Assembly (NCBI GenBank): GCA_017525235.1
Contig: JAFXTC010000040.1
Location: forward strand, 42,302-106,301
Reading direction: 5' to 3'
DNA from: Bacteroidaceae bacterium
Lineage (GTDB): Bacteria; Bacteroidota; Bacteroidia; Bacteroidales; Bacteroidaceae
Length of the DNA: 64,000 nt
Below the pieces are notes generated by a model. The model was not told the origin of the DNA. It did no database searches and saw only the letters and a list, made by a program, of their open reading frames with translations. Within the stretch, counting starts at the first letter, position 1, and every line of letters begins with the position of its first letter. Position numbers and translations under genes: made by a program. This document shows, piece after piece, positions 53,488 to 62,249 of the stretch.

Positions 53488-54960
53488 ATGAAAAAGAACA
53501 GAAAATGTTTCTCAATAACCCTTCTACTATGCTGGTTTACAACGATGGCATGTGATGCTCAAGCATGGAAAAGCGTGGAACTGAAAAGACAGATAACACA
53601 CCCACAACCCATGACAGGACTTGTACTATGGCCCGAACAGGCAGCAAATCGAAATGCCACATACGGTAAAAGCATCCAGTTGGAATTCTCATACTGTTTG
53701 CCATGCAAAGTTGTGAAAGGATGCGCAGAAGACGGAACCATAGAATACGACTGGAGCAGTTTTGACAGACTGTTGAACGAAGTTGCCAATCGAGGTCATC
53801 AACTAGTGGTGCGCTTTAGGTATGAATATCCGTCAGGCAAAGATGTGGACGGCCAGAAAGGAACTACAGCAGTGCCCGCATACATAAAAGAACGCAGTGA
53901 CTACAACGAAACATATAATGCCAACCCTAGCGGAGATGGCCCAACATACTATGCTGACTGGAGCAATGCTGAACTGCAACGCTTTACCCTTCAGTTTTAT
54001 ACAGACTTTGCCCAACGCTATGCCCATGACCCAAGAATAGCTTTTCTGGAAGTAGGTTTCGGACACTGGTCAGAGTACCACATCTACGGCACCAAGCTGC
54101 AGTTTGGAGTGAACTTCCCCACCAAGGAATTTCAGAAGAAGTTCTTTAAACACATGAAAAGCATTGCAGACGGGTTGCCTTGGCTAGTGTCGATAGACGC
54201 CAGTGATGACACCTACTCGCCTGTAGTTGACGATAACGTTCTGATGGCCCTTCAGTTTGGACTCTTTGACGACTCCTTCATGCATAAGAATCACGAAGGC
54301 GGCTACAACGAGGAATGCTGGAATGCAATAGGAAAAGGTACACGCTGGCGTAAAGGCGTATGCGGAGGCGAGATTAGCTATTATAGCAGCAGCGACCAGA
54401 AGAATTTTCTGAATCCGGCAGGCATGTATGGTCATACGTGGGAAGAGCAGGCATCTAAGTATCACATAACCTTTATGATTGCCAATGATGCGCCTGGCAG
54501 CACATACGGAACGGCCCAGAGGTTCTGCGAAGCATCTATGGCCACAGGTTACAGGATTGGCGTAAAGGCATGCCAGACCAATGGTTCCACCACCCAGCTT
54601 CTAGTCACTAACCAAGGCATTGCTCCACTTTACCGTGACGCTTGGTTTGCTATTGGAGAAACGAGAGCTGACAAGACACTTCGCGGTCTGCTGCCAGGCA
54701 AAGAGATGTGGGTAGAGATTGCCACATCGCCAAAGGATGACGGAAGCGACATTAAAATTGTCAGCGACTACATTTTACCTCAACAAGAGATTGAGTTCAA
54801 TGCTGATATTGAGGGCGAAACGGCCATACAGTCGGCCTGTTCCAAATCAGACAAAACGACATATTACAATTTAGCAGGACAGCGCATCGGCTGTCCTGCT
54901 AAAGGAATTACCATTAAACACACAATAGCGTTGCAAAATAAAAAATTCTTGGAACGCTAA
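53488..54960 (+). CDS. Secreted putative glycosidase, family unclear
   Basis: A 490-residue exported protein. I start at MKKNRKCFSITLLLC (signal peptide to about CDAQA); an upstream TTG is less likely. The sequence suggests a TIM-barrel glycosidase: LVLWPEQAANRNATYGKSIQLEFSY, DRLLNEVANRGHQLVVRFRYEYPSG, FAQRYAHDPRIAFLEVGFGHWSEYH (a likely active-site Glu after a beta-strand) and VSIDASDDTY. This resembles uncharacterised DUF4832-type secreted proteins, but I cannot assign a GH family. A short T9SS-like tail, YYNLAGQRIGCPAKG, ends the protein, though without the usual GIYIVNGK. It converges with GH51, 3 bases away. Confidence 0.7.
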   Translation: MKKNRKCFSITLLLCWFTTMACDAQAWKSVELKRQITHPQPMTGLVLWPEQAANRNATYGKSIQLEFSYCLPCKVVKGCAEDGTIEYDWSSFDRLLNEVANRGHQLVVRFRYEYPSGKDVDGQKGTTAVPAYIKERSDYNETYNANPSGDGPTYYADWSNAELQRFTLQFYTDFAQRYAHDPRIAFLEVGFGHWSEYHIYGTKLQFGVNFPTKEFQKKFFKHMKSIADGLPWLVSIDASDDTYSPVVDDNVLMALQFGLFDDSFMHKNHEGGYNEECWNAIGKGTRWRKGVCGGEISYYSSSDQKNFLNPAGMYGHTWEEQASKYHITFMIANDAPGSTYGTAQRFCEASMATGYRIGVKACQTNGSTTQLLVTNQGIAPLYRDAWFAIGETRADKTLRGLLPGKEMWVEIATSPKDDGSDIKIVSDYILPQQEIEFNADIEGETAIQSACSKSDKTTYYNLAGQRIGCPAKGITIKHTIALQNKKFLER

Positions 54961-54963
54961 GAT

Positions 54964-57900
54964 TTATCTTATCACAGCTTTCTTCCCGTTCACAATGTAA
55001 ACGCCATTATGTCGTGAAGATTTACCATTGAGCATTTTGCGACCTGAAAGGTCGTAAAAAGTTTGATTATTGAGCATTGGATATTGAACATTGCTGTTGA
55101 TTCCGTCAGTATCAATTTTCTTGCGGTAATAGAGTCGGGCATTGTCAAAACAGGTCCAGTCGTAGGTTGTTGCCAATGTTTTCCGCATTCCCACACGTAG
55201 TTGTCCACCATCAGTCTTTAGCTCAATCTCCACACTGTTGTCCTGGTAAGCTCCCTTTATGTTGAAAGCCAGATGGGCCTGTGTCACATTATCAGGGTAG
55301 GTGTAATCTGGCGAATAGGTGAAGGGGGCAGAAGTGTCAAACAGAGACATAAAGGGAGTCGTAATCGTTTCCTCGTCGGCCTGGATGTATAGCTGCGCAT
55401 TTAGTCCCTCTGTGCCGTTGTTATGTGCCACCCATGCATTCTGAATGCTTCCATAGCGGTAGAATCCGTTGATGGTGAAGCGGTAGTCGCCTGCAGGCAT
55501 ATTGCTGAGGGTTTGGTAAGCATCGAAATTCTGATTGTAGAATTCGGCCACAGTCCCCGGAGCGGCAAGGAAAGATGTACCCGACCATCCGCTCCTTCCC
55601 TCGCCAAAGGTCGGGTTGCGAAGCTGGTCGGTGATGTCTGTCCAGTCCTCATCCGACGGTTCGGGTATCCACTCGGCGGTAACATCTGTGACGGGAATAC
55701 GTAGGATGTTGAGCGAGTGAGCAGGACATTGGATATTGAGCATTGAGGGCTCTCCCTCGTTCATCGTCCTTAAAACAGGTTTTACCTTATTTAATTCTGT
55801 CATAGAGTTCTCATCCAATCCGCTGGTGCTGCTGAGCACTTCTTGCTCTACTTGTCCCGTCCACTGGAAATCCTTGAAACGAAGTGTGGCCTCCGTTGCC
55901 TGTCCCATGTTCACGAGTTTCACGATAAGTGTATCCTCAGCTTCGTTCAGGGCAGCACAGGTATAGAGCTTACGGGCATCAGGCAGGGTGATGTGGTGGC
56001 AAAGCGAATTGTCGAAGTAGCAATAAACCTCATTGCCAGTCTTGACGATACGGATGCAATATGTTTTTCCTTGGGTAATCGAGCCGGAAGCCTTGGTCAG
56101 TGTGCGCTTGGAGCCCCCCACACATTGTTCGATGGCATGCTGCGAATTGTTCCATCCGCCTATGTTCCACCAAATAAAGTTGTCCGGGTCGTCATAGTTG
56201 AAAGCAATGAGGAAGCCCTCGTTACCCGAGTTTTTGGTAGCATCCATTTCTAGGGTGTAATCCTCGCTACACGGTATGCGGCACACATTGCACTCACCCT
56301 GCATCGAGGTACTTGTCTGGTTAAGCATGCCGCCGTTGATGTTCCATGTGCCTCCTGTAGCGCTCCAGTTTTGCTGGTATTCCTGATCGTCGCTAAAGTC
56401 GGTGGAATAGAGCGTCTGTCCGTTTCCGTCTGTCACCTTGATGTTATCGTAAGACACAGATGTTGACCACGAGCTAAGGGCAATACCAGTGTTATTCGAA
56501 TAGTAAGAGTTGTTTTGCTCCTCCCATGTGATGTTCTGATAGCCCACATTGGAGCTCATCATCTGCTGCACCCAGTAGGATGGTGTGCCGAAGGCAGATG
56601 AGGCATTGAAGCGTATCATGTCGGGCATCCAGGGTGAAGGATGGCTCTCATGACAGAATATGGGAGCATAGGAGGCCATAAAGCATACATCTGAGTTTCG
56701 CTCCATACCTGCCATATAGATAGCCTCAGCCAGGGCAGCGTATAGGTTGCCTACGGACCCAAAGTCGCTCGTAACGGCATATTCGCCAGCATAGACAAGG
56801 TAGCTGTTACGGTTGAAATGGTCATATTTGTTATATTGCTGACTGAACCACGAGGTACTGCGGTAGTAGTGCTCGTCCACAGCATCCACAGGACTGCCGT
56901 TTCGCCACGAAGGGTCATCTGTACCCCATGCTTCCACGTTGCCGATGAGTATCATCTCGGGGTACTTGGCCTTGATGGCATTGTAGAACTGCTGATATCG
57001 CTCCACGTAGTGGTCGCTCTGGTCGTTGTTGTTATTGAACGAGAAGTTGTAGTTCTCGTTGCCAATCTCCAGAAGTCGCAGGCCGAAAGGCTCCGGATGT
57101 CCGTTGGCTGCTCGCATGGCTCCGTAGGTGGTGTTCACGTCTCCGTTGCAATACTCAATCAGGTCAAGAGTTTCCTGAATAAAGTCCCCCAGGTTCTGGT
57201 AGTCCTGCATCCATCCGTGTCCCAGTCCTATGTTGCTGACAAAAAGCGGTTCGGCACCCAAGTCTTCTGTCAGTTGCAGCAACTCATGCAATCCCAGTCC
57301 GTCGCTCACGCGATAGCCCCAGTTCACGTTCCAGTGCCCCGGACGCTCCTCAATGGGACCAATGGTCTTCTTCCACTCAAAACGGTTAGTCTGACCGTCT
57401 TTCCACGTACCCTCGATGTAACAGCCACCGGGGAAACGCACAAAGGTGGGATGAAGCATAGCCAGCATCTCGGCCAGATCACGCCTACAGCCGTTGGGAC
57501 GGTCTTTATAAGTGGGAGGCATCAGAGAAACTACATCCAGATAGATGACCATAGGTTCCAGTCCTTTTAGGGCCAGCCATCCTTTGGTCGCAGAAGAGGT
57601 GGCCGTCAGTTGAGTGGTATATTTCTGCCACTCCCCGGTCAGTTCAACGTCGAACTCTGTGCTGCCAAGATTGTGCTTATCTTCATCCTGCAGTTCGGCA
57701 CACATACGACCTGTGAACGAATCATATGTCTTTGCCCAGAATGTCAGGGTATAGGTTTCGCCCTCCTGGATATTCATGCCCCAGAAACCATCGTTGCGAA
57801 CACCCGCATCAGCCCCTTTTATTGTCACTTTCAGGGCGTGTCCCTGTGCTTTGTTTAGCAGATTAGTGCTTACAATAGTGGAGCTCACATTGCCAAGTCC

Positions 57901-58131
57901 CCACCATCCGTCGGGGTTGGAGGCGTTATCCTCGAAAGAGCGGTTGCGAACCAACTCAGCATAGAGGCCGCCATCGCCGCCATGGTTGATCTCTTCATAG
58001 AAGATGCCATACTGTATCGGACTAAGTAACGGGCCGCGTTGTGAGGTTGAGAACTCTAAAGAAACTTGTGCCCTGCCGGTTAGAGCACATAGAATACAAA
58101 ACAGGCTAAAAAGATTGTTTTTGGCTTGCAT
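54964..58131 (-). CDS. Secreted GH51-type alpha-L-arabinofuranosidase, multi-modular
   Basis: A 1055-residue secreted enzyme removing arabinose from arabinoxylan or arabinan. After the signal peptide (to about GRAQ) come PIQYGIFYEEINHGGDGGLYAEL, a CBM4-like module and the catalytic barrel with FVRFPGGCYIEG, the acid/base LLEIGNENYNF and the nucleophile in YLVYAGEYAV. A laminin-G-like insertion occupies about residues 555-720 (YSTDFSDDQEYQQNWSATGG, then FLIAFNYDD), followed by the GH51 end, a galactose-binding-like module and the tail FYDLSGRKML and GVYIVNGKK. Two heptamer tracts fall inside, at the tail linker (55066-55095) and within the GH51 C-region (55725-55747). Confidence 0.93.
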   Translation of the reverse strand: MQAKNNLFSLFCILCALTGRAQVSLEFSTSQRGPLLSPIQYGIFYEEINHGGDGGLYAELVRNRSFEDNASNPDGWWGLGNVSSTIVSTNLLNKAQGHALKVTIKGADAGVRNDGFWGMNIQEGETYTLTFWAKTYDSFTGRMCAELQDEDKHNLGSTEFDVELTGEWQKYTTQLTATSSATKGWLALKGLEPMVIYLDVVSLMPPTYKDRPNGCRRDLAEMLAMLHPTFVRFPGGCYIEGTWKDGQTNRFEWKKTIGPIEERPGHWNVNWGYRVSDGLGLHELLQLTEDLGAEPLFVSNIGLGHGWMQDYQNLGDFIQETLDLIEYCNGDVNTTYGAMRAANGHPEPFGLRLLEIGNENYNFSFNNNNDQSDHYVERYQQFYNAIKAKYPEMILIGNVEAWGTDDPSWRNGSPVDAVDEHYYRSTSWFSQQYNKYDHFNRNSYLVYAGEYAVTSDFGSVGNLYAALAEAIYMAGMERNSDVCFMASYAPIFCHESHPSPWMPDMIRFNASSAFGTPSYWVQQMMSSNVGYQNITWEEQNNSYYSNNTGIALSSWSTSVSYDNIKVTDGNGQTLYSTDFSDDQEYQQNWSATGGTWNINGGMLNQTSTSMQGECNVCRIPCSEDYTLEMDATKNSGNEGFLIAFNYDDPDNFIWWNIGGWNNSQHAIEQCVGGSKRTLTKASGSITQGKTYCIRIVKTGNEVYCYFDNSLCHHITLPDARKLYTCAALNEAEDTLIVKLVNMGQATEATLRFKDFQWTGQVEQEVLSSTSGLDENSMTELNKVKPVLRTMNEGEPSMLNIQCPAHSLNILRIPVTDVTAEWIPEPSDEDWTDITDQLRNPTFGEGRSGWSGTSFLAAPGTVAEFYNQNFDAYQTLSNMPAGDYRFTINGFYRYGSIQNAWVAHNNGTEGLNAQLYIQADEETITTPFMSLFDTSAPFTYSPDYTYPDNVTQAHLAFNIKGAYQDNSVEIELKTDGGQLRVGMRKTLATTYDWTCFDNARLYYRKKIDTDGINSNVQYPMLNNQTFYDLSGRKMLNGKSSRHNGVYIVNGKKAVIR
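55066..55095. repeat. Heptamer tract in the GH51 tail linker
   Basis: On the minus strand CAATGTT, CAATATC, CAATGCT and CAATAAT. It encodes NSNVQYPMLNNQ just before the sorting motif. Confidence 0.8.
55725..55747. repeat. Heptamer tract inside the GH51 C-region
   Basis: On the minus strand CAATGCT, CAATATC and CAATGTC, the same units as at 55066-55095. It encodes PSMLNIQCP. Confidence 0.75.
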
Positions 58132-58164
58132 AAAATTTTATGGTATTAGGATTTATAAAGAGTC

Positions 58165-58196
58165 TCTAAACTTTAAACTCTCAACTTTAAACTTTA
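58165..58196. repeat. Heptamer tract upstream of GH51
   Basis: TAAACTT, TAAACTC, TCAACTT and TAAACTT, directly before the DUF1573 stop and 36 bases upstream of the GH51 start. Confidence 0.85.
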
Positions 58197-58631
58197 TTCC
58201 ATATCCCCCTCTATTATCAGACGAGTTACCTCTGAAATGGCATTGGAACGAATGGTAATTGTCTTTTGGAAATGACCAGGGAATTTATCAGTACCATTAT
58301 AAGTGACGTCTATGACACCCTTATCACCGGGTTTAATGGGTTCCTTTGTAAACGTGGGAACCGTACATCCGCAACTGGCAAAAGCCTGATGAATAACCAA
58401 AGGAGCAGTTCCAGTATTTGTGAATTTAAAGCTGCACTTAACAATGGGATCATTCTTGCTGAACTTGCCAAAGTTATGTCGGAGGGTGTCAAATTTAATC
58501 TCGGCATAGTTCTCTGCCTTAGTAACACCTGTTACCTTCACCTCACTGGTGGTGACTTTCTGTTTTTGTGTTTGAGCCTGAGCCACTGAAACTGTCAGAA
58601 GGCAAAAGGCCACTATCAAGAGTTTCTTCAT
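58194..58631 (-). CDS. Exported DUF1573 protein
   Basis: A 145-residue exported protein of the ASPM/MSP-like DUF1573 family. The signal peptide is MKKLLIVAFCLLTVSVAQAQ. The motif FDTLRHNFGKFSKNDPIVKCSFKFTNTGTAPLVIHQAFASCGCTVPTF and KPGDKGVIDVTYN is classic for the family, with the paired Cys-Gly-Cys. Its role is unknown; the domain is thought to bind in the periplasm. A -7-like TATATTTG is at 58656-58663 on the minus strand. It is divergent from ruvC. Confidence 0.9.
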   Translation of the reverse strand: MKKLLIVAFCLLTVSVAQAQTQKQKVTTSEVKVTGVTKAENYAEIKFDTLRHNFGKFSKNDPIVKCSFKFTNTGTAPLVIHQAFASCGCTVPTFTKEPIKPGDKGVIDVTYNGTDKFPGHFQKTITIRSNAISEVTRLIIEGDME

Positions 58632-58655
58632 CTGTCTAAATCATTTAATTTTTTG

Positions 58656-58663
58656 CAAATATA
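58656..58663 (-). promoter_or_regulatory. Candidate -7 element for the DUF1573 gene
   Basis: TATATTTG on the minus strand, 24 bases before the start. Confidence 0.4.
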
Positions 58664-58737
58664 GCTCATTTTTTGTAATTAAGACCTTTAAAGATAAGAA
58701 AAGTAACACTATAACCTTATTATTTAAGATATTTTTG

Positions 58738-58745
58738 TACTTTTG
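58738..58745 (+). promoter_or_regulatory. Candidate -7 element for ruvC
   Basis: TACTTTTG, 27 bases before the TTG start at 58773; a -33 TTTG is not clear. Confidence 0.4.
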
Positions 58746-58772
58746 CAATTAAATAAATAAGCTTACGATAGT

Positions 58773-59327
58773 TTGGAAAAGATAATTCTTGGCATAGACC
58801 CCGGCACTAACATTATGGGATATGGAGTGCTTAAAATTTCAGACCGCAATGCTGAAATGCTGGCCCTTGGTGTCATAGACCTGCGTAAGTATGAAGATCA
58901 TTACCTGAAACTGGGGCACATCTTTGAACGTGTAAGCGGCATTATTGAATCTTACCTGCCCGACGAGATGGCTATTGAAGCCCCTTTTTTTGGCAAGAAT
59001 GTTCAGAGTATGCTTAAATTGGGCCGTGCTCAGGGAACAGCTATGGCTGCAGCCATAAATAGGCAGGTTCCCATAACGGAATACGCCCCCACAAAAATAA
59101 AGATGGCTATTACTGGTAATGGTAATGCCAGCAAAGAACAGGTAGCTGACATGCTACGCCGAATGCTAAAGCTGGATTCCGAAGAGATTGGAAAATTTCT
59201 TGACGCCACAGATGCCCTTGGCGCGGCCTACTGCCACTATCTGCAAATGAATCATCCACAAACAGACAAGAAGTATCGCTCCTGGAAAGATTTTGTGGCA
59301 AAGAACGAGAAAAGATGCAACAAATAA
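58773..59327 (+). CDS. ruvC: Holliday junction resolvase RuvC
   Basis: RNase-H-fold nuclease that resolves Holliday junctions with RuvAB. It starts with TTG (MEKIILGIDPG); the 184 residues fit the family. The catalytic acids are Asp8 in ILGIDPGT, the Glu in AIEAPFFGKN and the Asp pair in LDATDALGAAYCHY. RAQGTAMAAAINRQVPITEYAPTKIK is a core signature. Its stop overlaps the next gene start by 13 bases, so the double ABC ATPase is probably coupled to it. ruvA and ruvB are not in view. Confidence 0.96.
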   Translation: MEKIILGIDPGTNIMGYGVLKISDRNAEMLALGVIDLRKYEDHYLKLGHIFERVSGIIESYLPDEMAIEAPFFGKNVQSMLKLGRAQGTAMAAAINRQVPITEYAPTKIKMAITGNGNASKEQVADMLRRMLKLDSEEIGKFLDATDALGAAYCHYLQMNHPQTDKKYRSWKDFVAKNEKRCNK

Positions 59328-60871
59328 TAAAGGTTGTTAACGGTGTTACACGCCATCCTGACTGGCGTATGGCAGAACCCATAAACATAGAGGTTCTACA
59401 AGGCGAACAGATAGCTATTGTAGGAGACAATGCAGCTGGTAAGAGCAGACTGATAGAGGTGCTCACAGGCCATTACCCCCTGTTGTTGAACGAAGTGCAG
59501 TACAACTTCTCCCCTAGCCCACTGAAGATGGTGAGCGAGAACCTGAAATATATCACTTTTCGCGATTCATACGGTGATACCGACGGCACCTATTACTACC
59601 AGCAGCGATGGAACCAGCACGACATCGACGAGAACACTCCAACAACTGGACAACTCTTGAAAGAAGCCTTTCGGCAGGCTGATGAATCAATAGGTCGCGG
59701 ACTTACAGAGGGAGAACGGGAGGCAGCCCAGAAACAACGTACGGCGTTCAGAAATAAACTGACAAAAATATTCCACCTGGAAGGATTGATGGATAAGTAC
59801 ATCATATCCCTCAGCAGTGGAGAATTAAGGAAGTTCCAACTCACCAAGACGCTGGGTACAGGTCCACGTGTTCTCATTATGGACAACCCCTTTATAGGCT
59901 TGGACGCCCAAACACGCGACCAACTTCGTGAACTCCTACAGCAACTGGCTGTGGAAACCCATCTGCTCATCATCCTAGTGCAAAGCAAGGCGGATAACAT
60001 ACCCGATTTCATTACACATGTCATCCCCATAGAAGGCCTGCACATTCTACCCAAAATAACACGTGAGGAATATCAGCTGCAACTACGGAAAAGAGTACTG
60101 GAATCACTCCCCAAAGAAAAGAAAGATTGGATACTCTCCCTTCCACAGAAAGACCTTAGCAAAGAGTCATTCTACCCCCAAGAAGGAAATGAGATACTCA
60201 AGTTCAACAACGTAACCATCCGCTACGGTTCACGTACTATTCTTAAGGATCTGAACTGGACGGTAAATGAGGGAGAGAAATGGGCCATGAGCGGTGAGAA
60301 CGGTGCCGGCAAGAGCACCCTACTCAGTTTAGTATGTGCTGATAATCCACAAGCCTATGCCTGTGATATTGAACTGTTCGGACATCGCAGGGGCACAGGC
60401 GAAAGCATCTGGGAAATAAAACGGCACATCGGGTATGTCAGTCCGGAGATGCACCGTGCCTACCAAAAAGACCTTCCAGCCATTGACATCGTAGCAAGCG
60501 GATTGCATGATTCTGTTGGTTTGTACACACGTCCCAAACCCGAACAGAAAGAAATTTGTCTCAGTTGGATGAATATCTTTGGTATAAAAGAACTGGCCGA
60601 TCGTACTTTCCTAAAGCTCAGTAGCGGAGAGCAGCGCCTGTGTTTATTGGCCCGCACCTTTGTCAAGGACCCAGAGTTGCTGATTCTTGACGAACCCCTG
60701 CATGGTCTTGACCTTCAGCATCGAGCTCTTGTAAAGGAGATTATAGACACCTTCTGCAGTCGCAAGCACAAAACTTTGGTAATGGTGACGCATTACCAGG
60801 AAGAGTTCCCCCAATGCATCACTAATAATATTTTCCTCAAGCGGCTCCATCTTTCGGATGGCTCTCATTGA
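59315..60871 (+). CDS. Double ABC ATPase (ModF/PhrA-like), NBD1 lacks catalytic Glu
   Basis: A 518-residue soluble protein with two ABC ATPase domains, resembling the ModF/PhrA group. NBD1 (about 10-225) has GDNAAGKSRL and the signature LSSGELRKFQ, but Walker B reads VLIMDNPFIGLD, so the catalytic Glu is Asn and this site is likely non-hydrolytic. NBD2 (about 290-510) has GENGAGKSTLL, LSSGEQRLCLL and LLILDEPLHGLD, and looks active. There is no membrane segment. The usual molybdate gene neighbours are absent, so the substrate or target is unknown. It overlaps the GH43 end on the other strand by 7 bases. Confidence 0.88.
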   Translation: MQQIIKVVNGVTRHPDWRMAEPINIEVLQGEQIAIVGDNAAGKSRLIEVLTGHYPLLLNEVQYNFSPSPLKMVSENLKYITFRDSYGDTDGTYYYQQRWNQHDIDENTPTTGQLLKEAFRQADESIGRGLTEGEREAAQKQRTAFRNKLTKIFHLEGLMDKYIISLSSGELRKFQLTKTLGTGPRVLIMDNPFIGLDAQTRDQLRELLQQLAVETHLLIILVQSKADNIPDFITHVIPIEGLHILPKITREEYQLQLRKRVLESLPKEKKDWILSLPQKDLSKESFYPQEGNEILKFNNVTIRYGSRTILKDLNWTVNEGEKWAMSGENGAGKSTLLSLVCADNPQAYACDIELFGHRRGTGESIWEIKRHIGYVSPEMHRAYQKDLPAIDIVASGLHDSVGLYTRPKPEQKEICLSWMNIFGIKELADRTFLKLSSGEQRLCLLARTFVKDPELLILDEPLHGLDLQHRALVKEIIDTFCSRKHKTLVMVTHYQEEFPQCITNNIFLKRLHLSDGSH

Positions 60872-61872
60872 TAATGACTGCTTTGGCTTACAATTAGTTT
60901 GTCACCAGACAGGTCAACCTCAAAGAGGTGGGGAATGCGGACTGTTCTGCCTCTGGAGTCGTTGGCGTGGCTATGTATTGACATCATCCACTGACCGTCA
61001 AACCGCTTGAAGAGCATCGAGTGCCCAAAGTTCGGAGGAGTAATGGGATTGGGCTCCTGAATCCAGGGACCATCCAGTGTTCCGCTTTCTGAGTAGGCCA
61101 CTCCCTGAGTATAATCGCCAAACACCCACGAAGTCCAGAGCATGCCCAGTCGGCCCGTTCCGGTGCGGAAGAGCCACGGGCCATCGGTAACTTTGTTCCA
61201 TGTTATGTTGCCGTTGCTGTCTTTTTCGCGGCTCCAAGGTGAATCGCTAGCACGGAAGAGAATCTTTGGTTCGCCGATAGTTCCGCTAAAATCGGACTTC
61301 AGTTCAACCTTCTCGATGGTTCCGTTCCAGTTCTGTAGCCATTCGCCACAGAAAACCATATAGGGCTTACCGTCCGTGTCGCGCCAGAATGTACCATCAA
61401 GCGTAGGTCGGTCGGCTGGCAGATAGGTGGCATCCCCAAATGTCCGGTACGGGCCCATAGGATTATCAGCTCGCAGCACCTGGCAGGCTCTGCGCTCAAT
61501 GACATTACCACGGACGGTATCAATTTTCACCTCGCGGTTAGTGAAAGTGGCGAAGTAATAGTACCATCCGTCCCCCGTCTGATGGAGTTCGGCAGCCCAA
61601 ATCATCGGATACGGTCCCATCCAAGAATCCTTTTCAAACTCGGTCACCCGGTATGGTCCTTCCCATAGCTTCAGGTCAGGACTGCGCCACATCATCCCGC
61701 CTGTGCCAGTCATGTAATACATTTTGGTCTTTTGGTCAGCCAGTATGGCAGGGTCGCTCAGGCGTATGGAGTCCAATGGAACATCATGTCGAACCTCAAA
61801 CCCTCTTGGCTGTGCCTGTGCTTTGAATATACACAGAAGGCAAGAGAAGATAGTTGCAATTACAGTCTTCAT
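60865..61872 (-). CDS. Secreted GH43-type glycosidase
   Basis: A roughly 335-residue secreted enzyme with a five-bladed propeller fold. I start at MKTVIATIFSCLL (signal peptide to about KAQA); the longer ORF is not supported. RLSDPAILADQKTKMYYMTGTGG contains the catalytic-base Asp. GPYPMIWAAELHQTGDGWYYYFATF, DRPTLDGTFWRDTDGKPYMVFCGEW and VTDGPWLFRTGTGRLGMLWTSW are conserved; the last has TDGP where many GH43 enzymes have TEGP, as in a subset of the family. It probably cleaves arabinose or xylose side chains. With GH98 and GH51 in the same window it fits an arabinoxylan-degrading set. Confidence 0.88.
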   Translation of the reverse strand: MKTVIATIFSCLLCIFKAQAQPRGFEVRHDVPLDSIRLSDPAILADQKTKMYYMTGTGGMMWRSPDLKLWEGPYRVTEFEKDSWMGPYPMIWAAELHQTGDGWYYYFATFTNREVKIDTVRGNVIERRACQVLRADNPMGPYRTFGDATYLPADRPTLDGTFWRDTDGKPYMVFCGEWLQNWNGTIEKVELKSDFSGTIGEPKILFRASDSPWSREKDSNGNITWNKVTDGPWLFRTGTGRLGMLWTSWVFGDYTQGVAYSESGTLDGPWIQEPNPITPPNFGHSMLFKRFDGQWMMSIHSHANDSRGRTVRIPHLFEVDLSGDKLIVSQSSHYQ

Positions 61873-61987
61873 AATCATATTTTCCTTATTCGAAATATTC
61901 AATCTTCAACTCGTCACTCACATTCCAACAACTTGATAGCATCCTTCGAGCGATGTCTCCTATTATAGCTCCTAACATACGGTTAAA

Positions 61988-62197
61988 TTAATCCATCATG
62001 AGGACTTTCACAACGTGATCATGGAAGTCATCATCTAAGACAGACATTTGGTGATTGCATTTGGGGCAGTTGAATGGTGTTTCTTCCTGCAGTTCTTTGG
62101 GTATGGGCTTTGAGAAGTCCCAACTCATAAGAACCCCCTTGGTAATATCAAATTCTTCTCCGCACTTAGGACATTTAATTATATATAGATGTGCCAT
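61988..62197 (-). CDS. Small double zinc-ribbon protein
   Basis: A 69-residue protein. Two CPKC knuckles (IIKCPKCGEEFDI and FNCPKCNHQM) bracket a polar middle, so one zinc is likely held by the four cysteines. The C-terminus has HDHVVKVLMMD. Function unknown; such small ribbons may bind nucleic acid or proteins. It is followed on the plus strand by an unusually long heptamer tract. Confidence 0.7.
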   Translation of the reverse strand: MAHLYIIKCPKCGEEFDITKGVLMSWDFSKPIPKELQEETPFNCPKCNHQMSVLDDDFHDHVVKVLMMD

Positions 62198-62249
62198 AAT
62201 TGTGTTATTTATATTAATTCAACTATTCTTTAATTATATTGTCATAATT

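Noticed and set aside
56818-57570. Plus-strand ORF of 250 codons inside GH51
   Set aside because: Opposite a clearly coding GH51 barrel.
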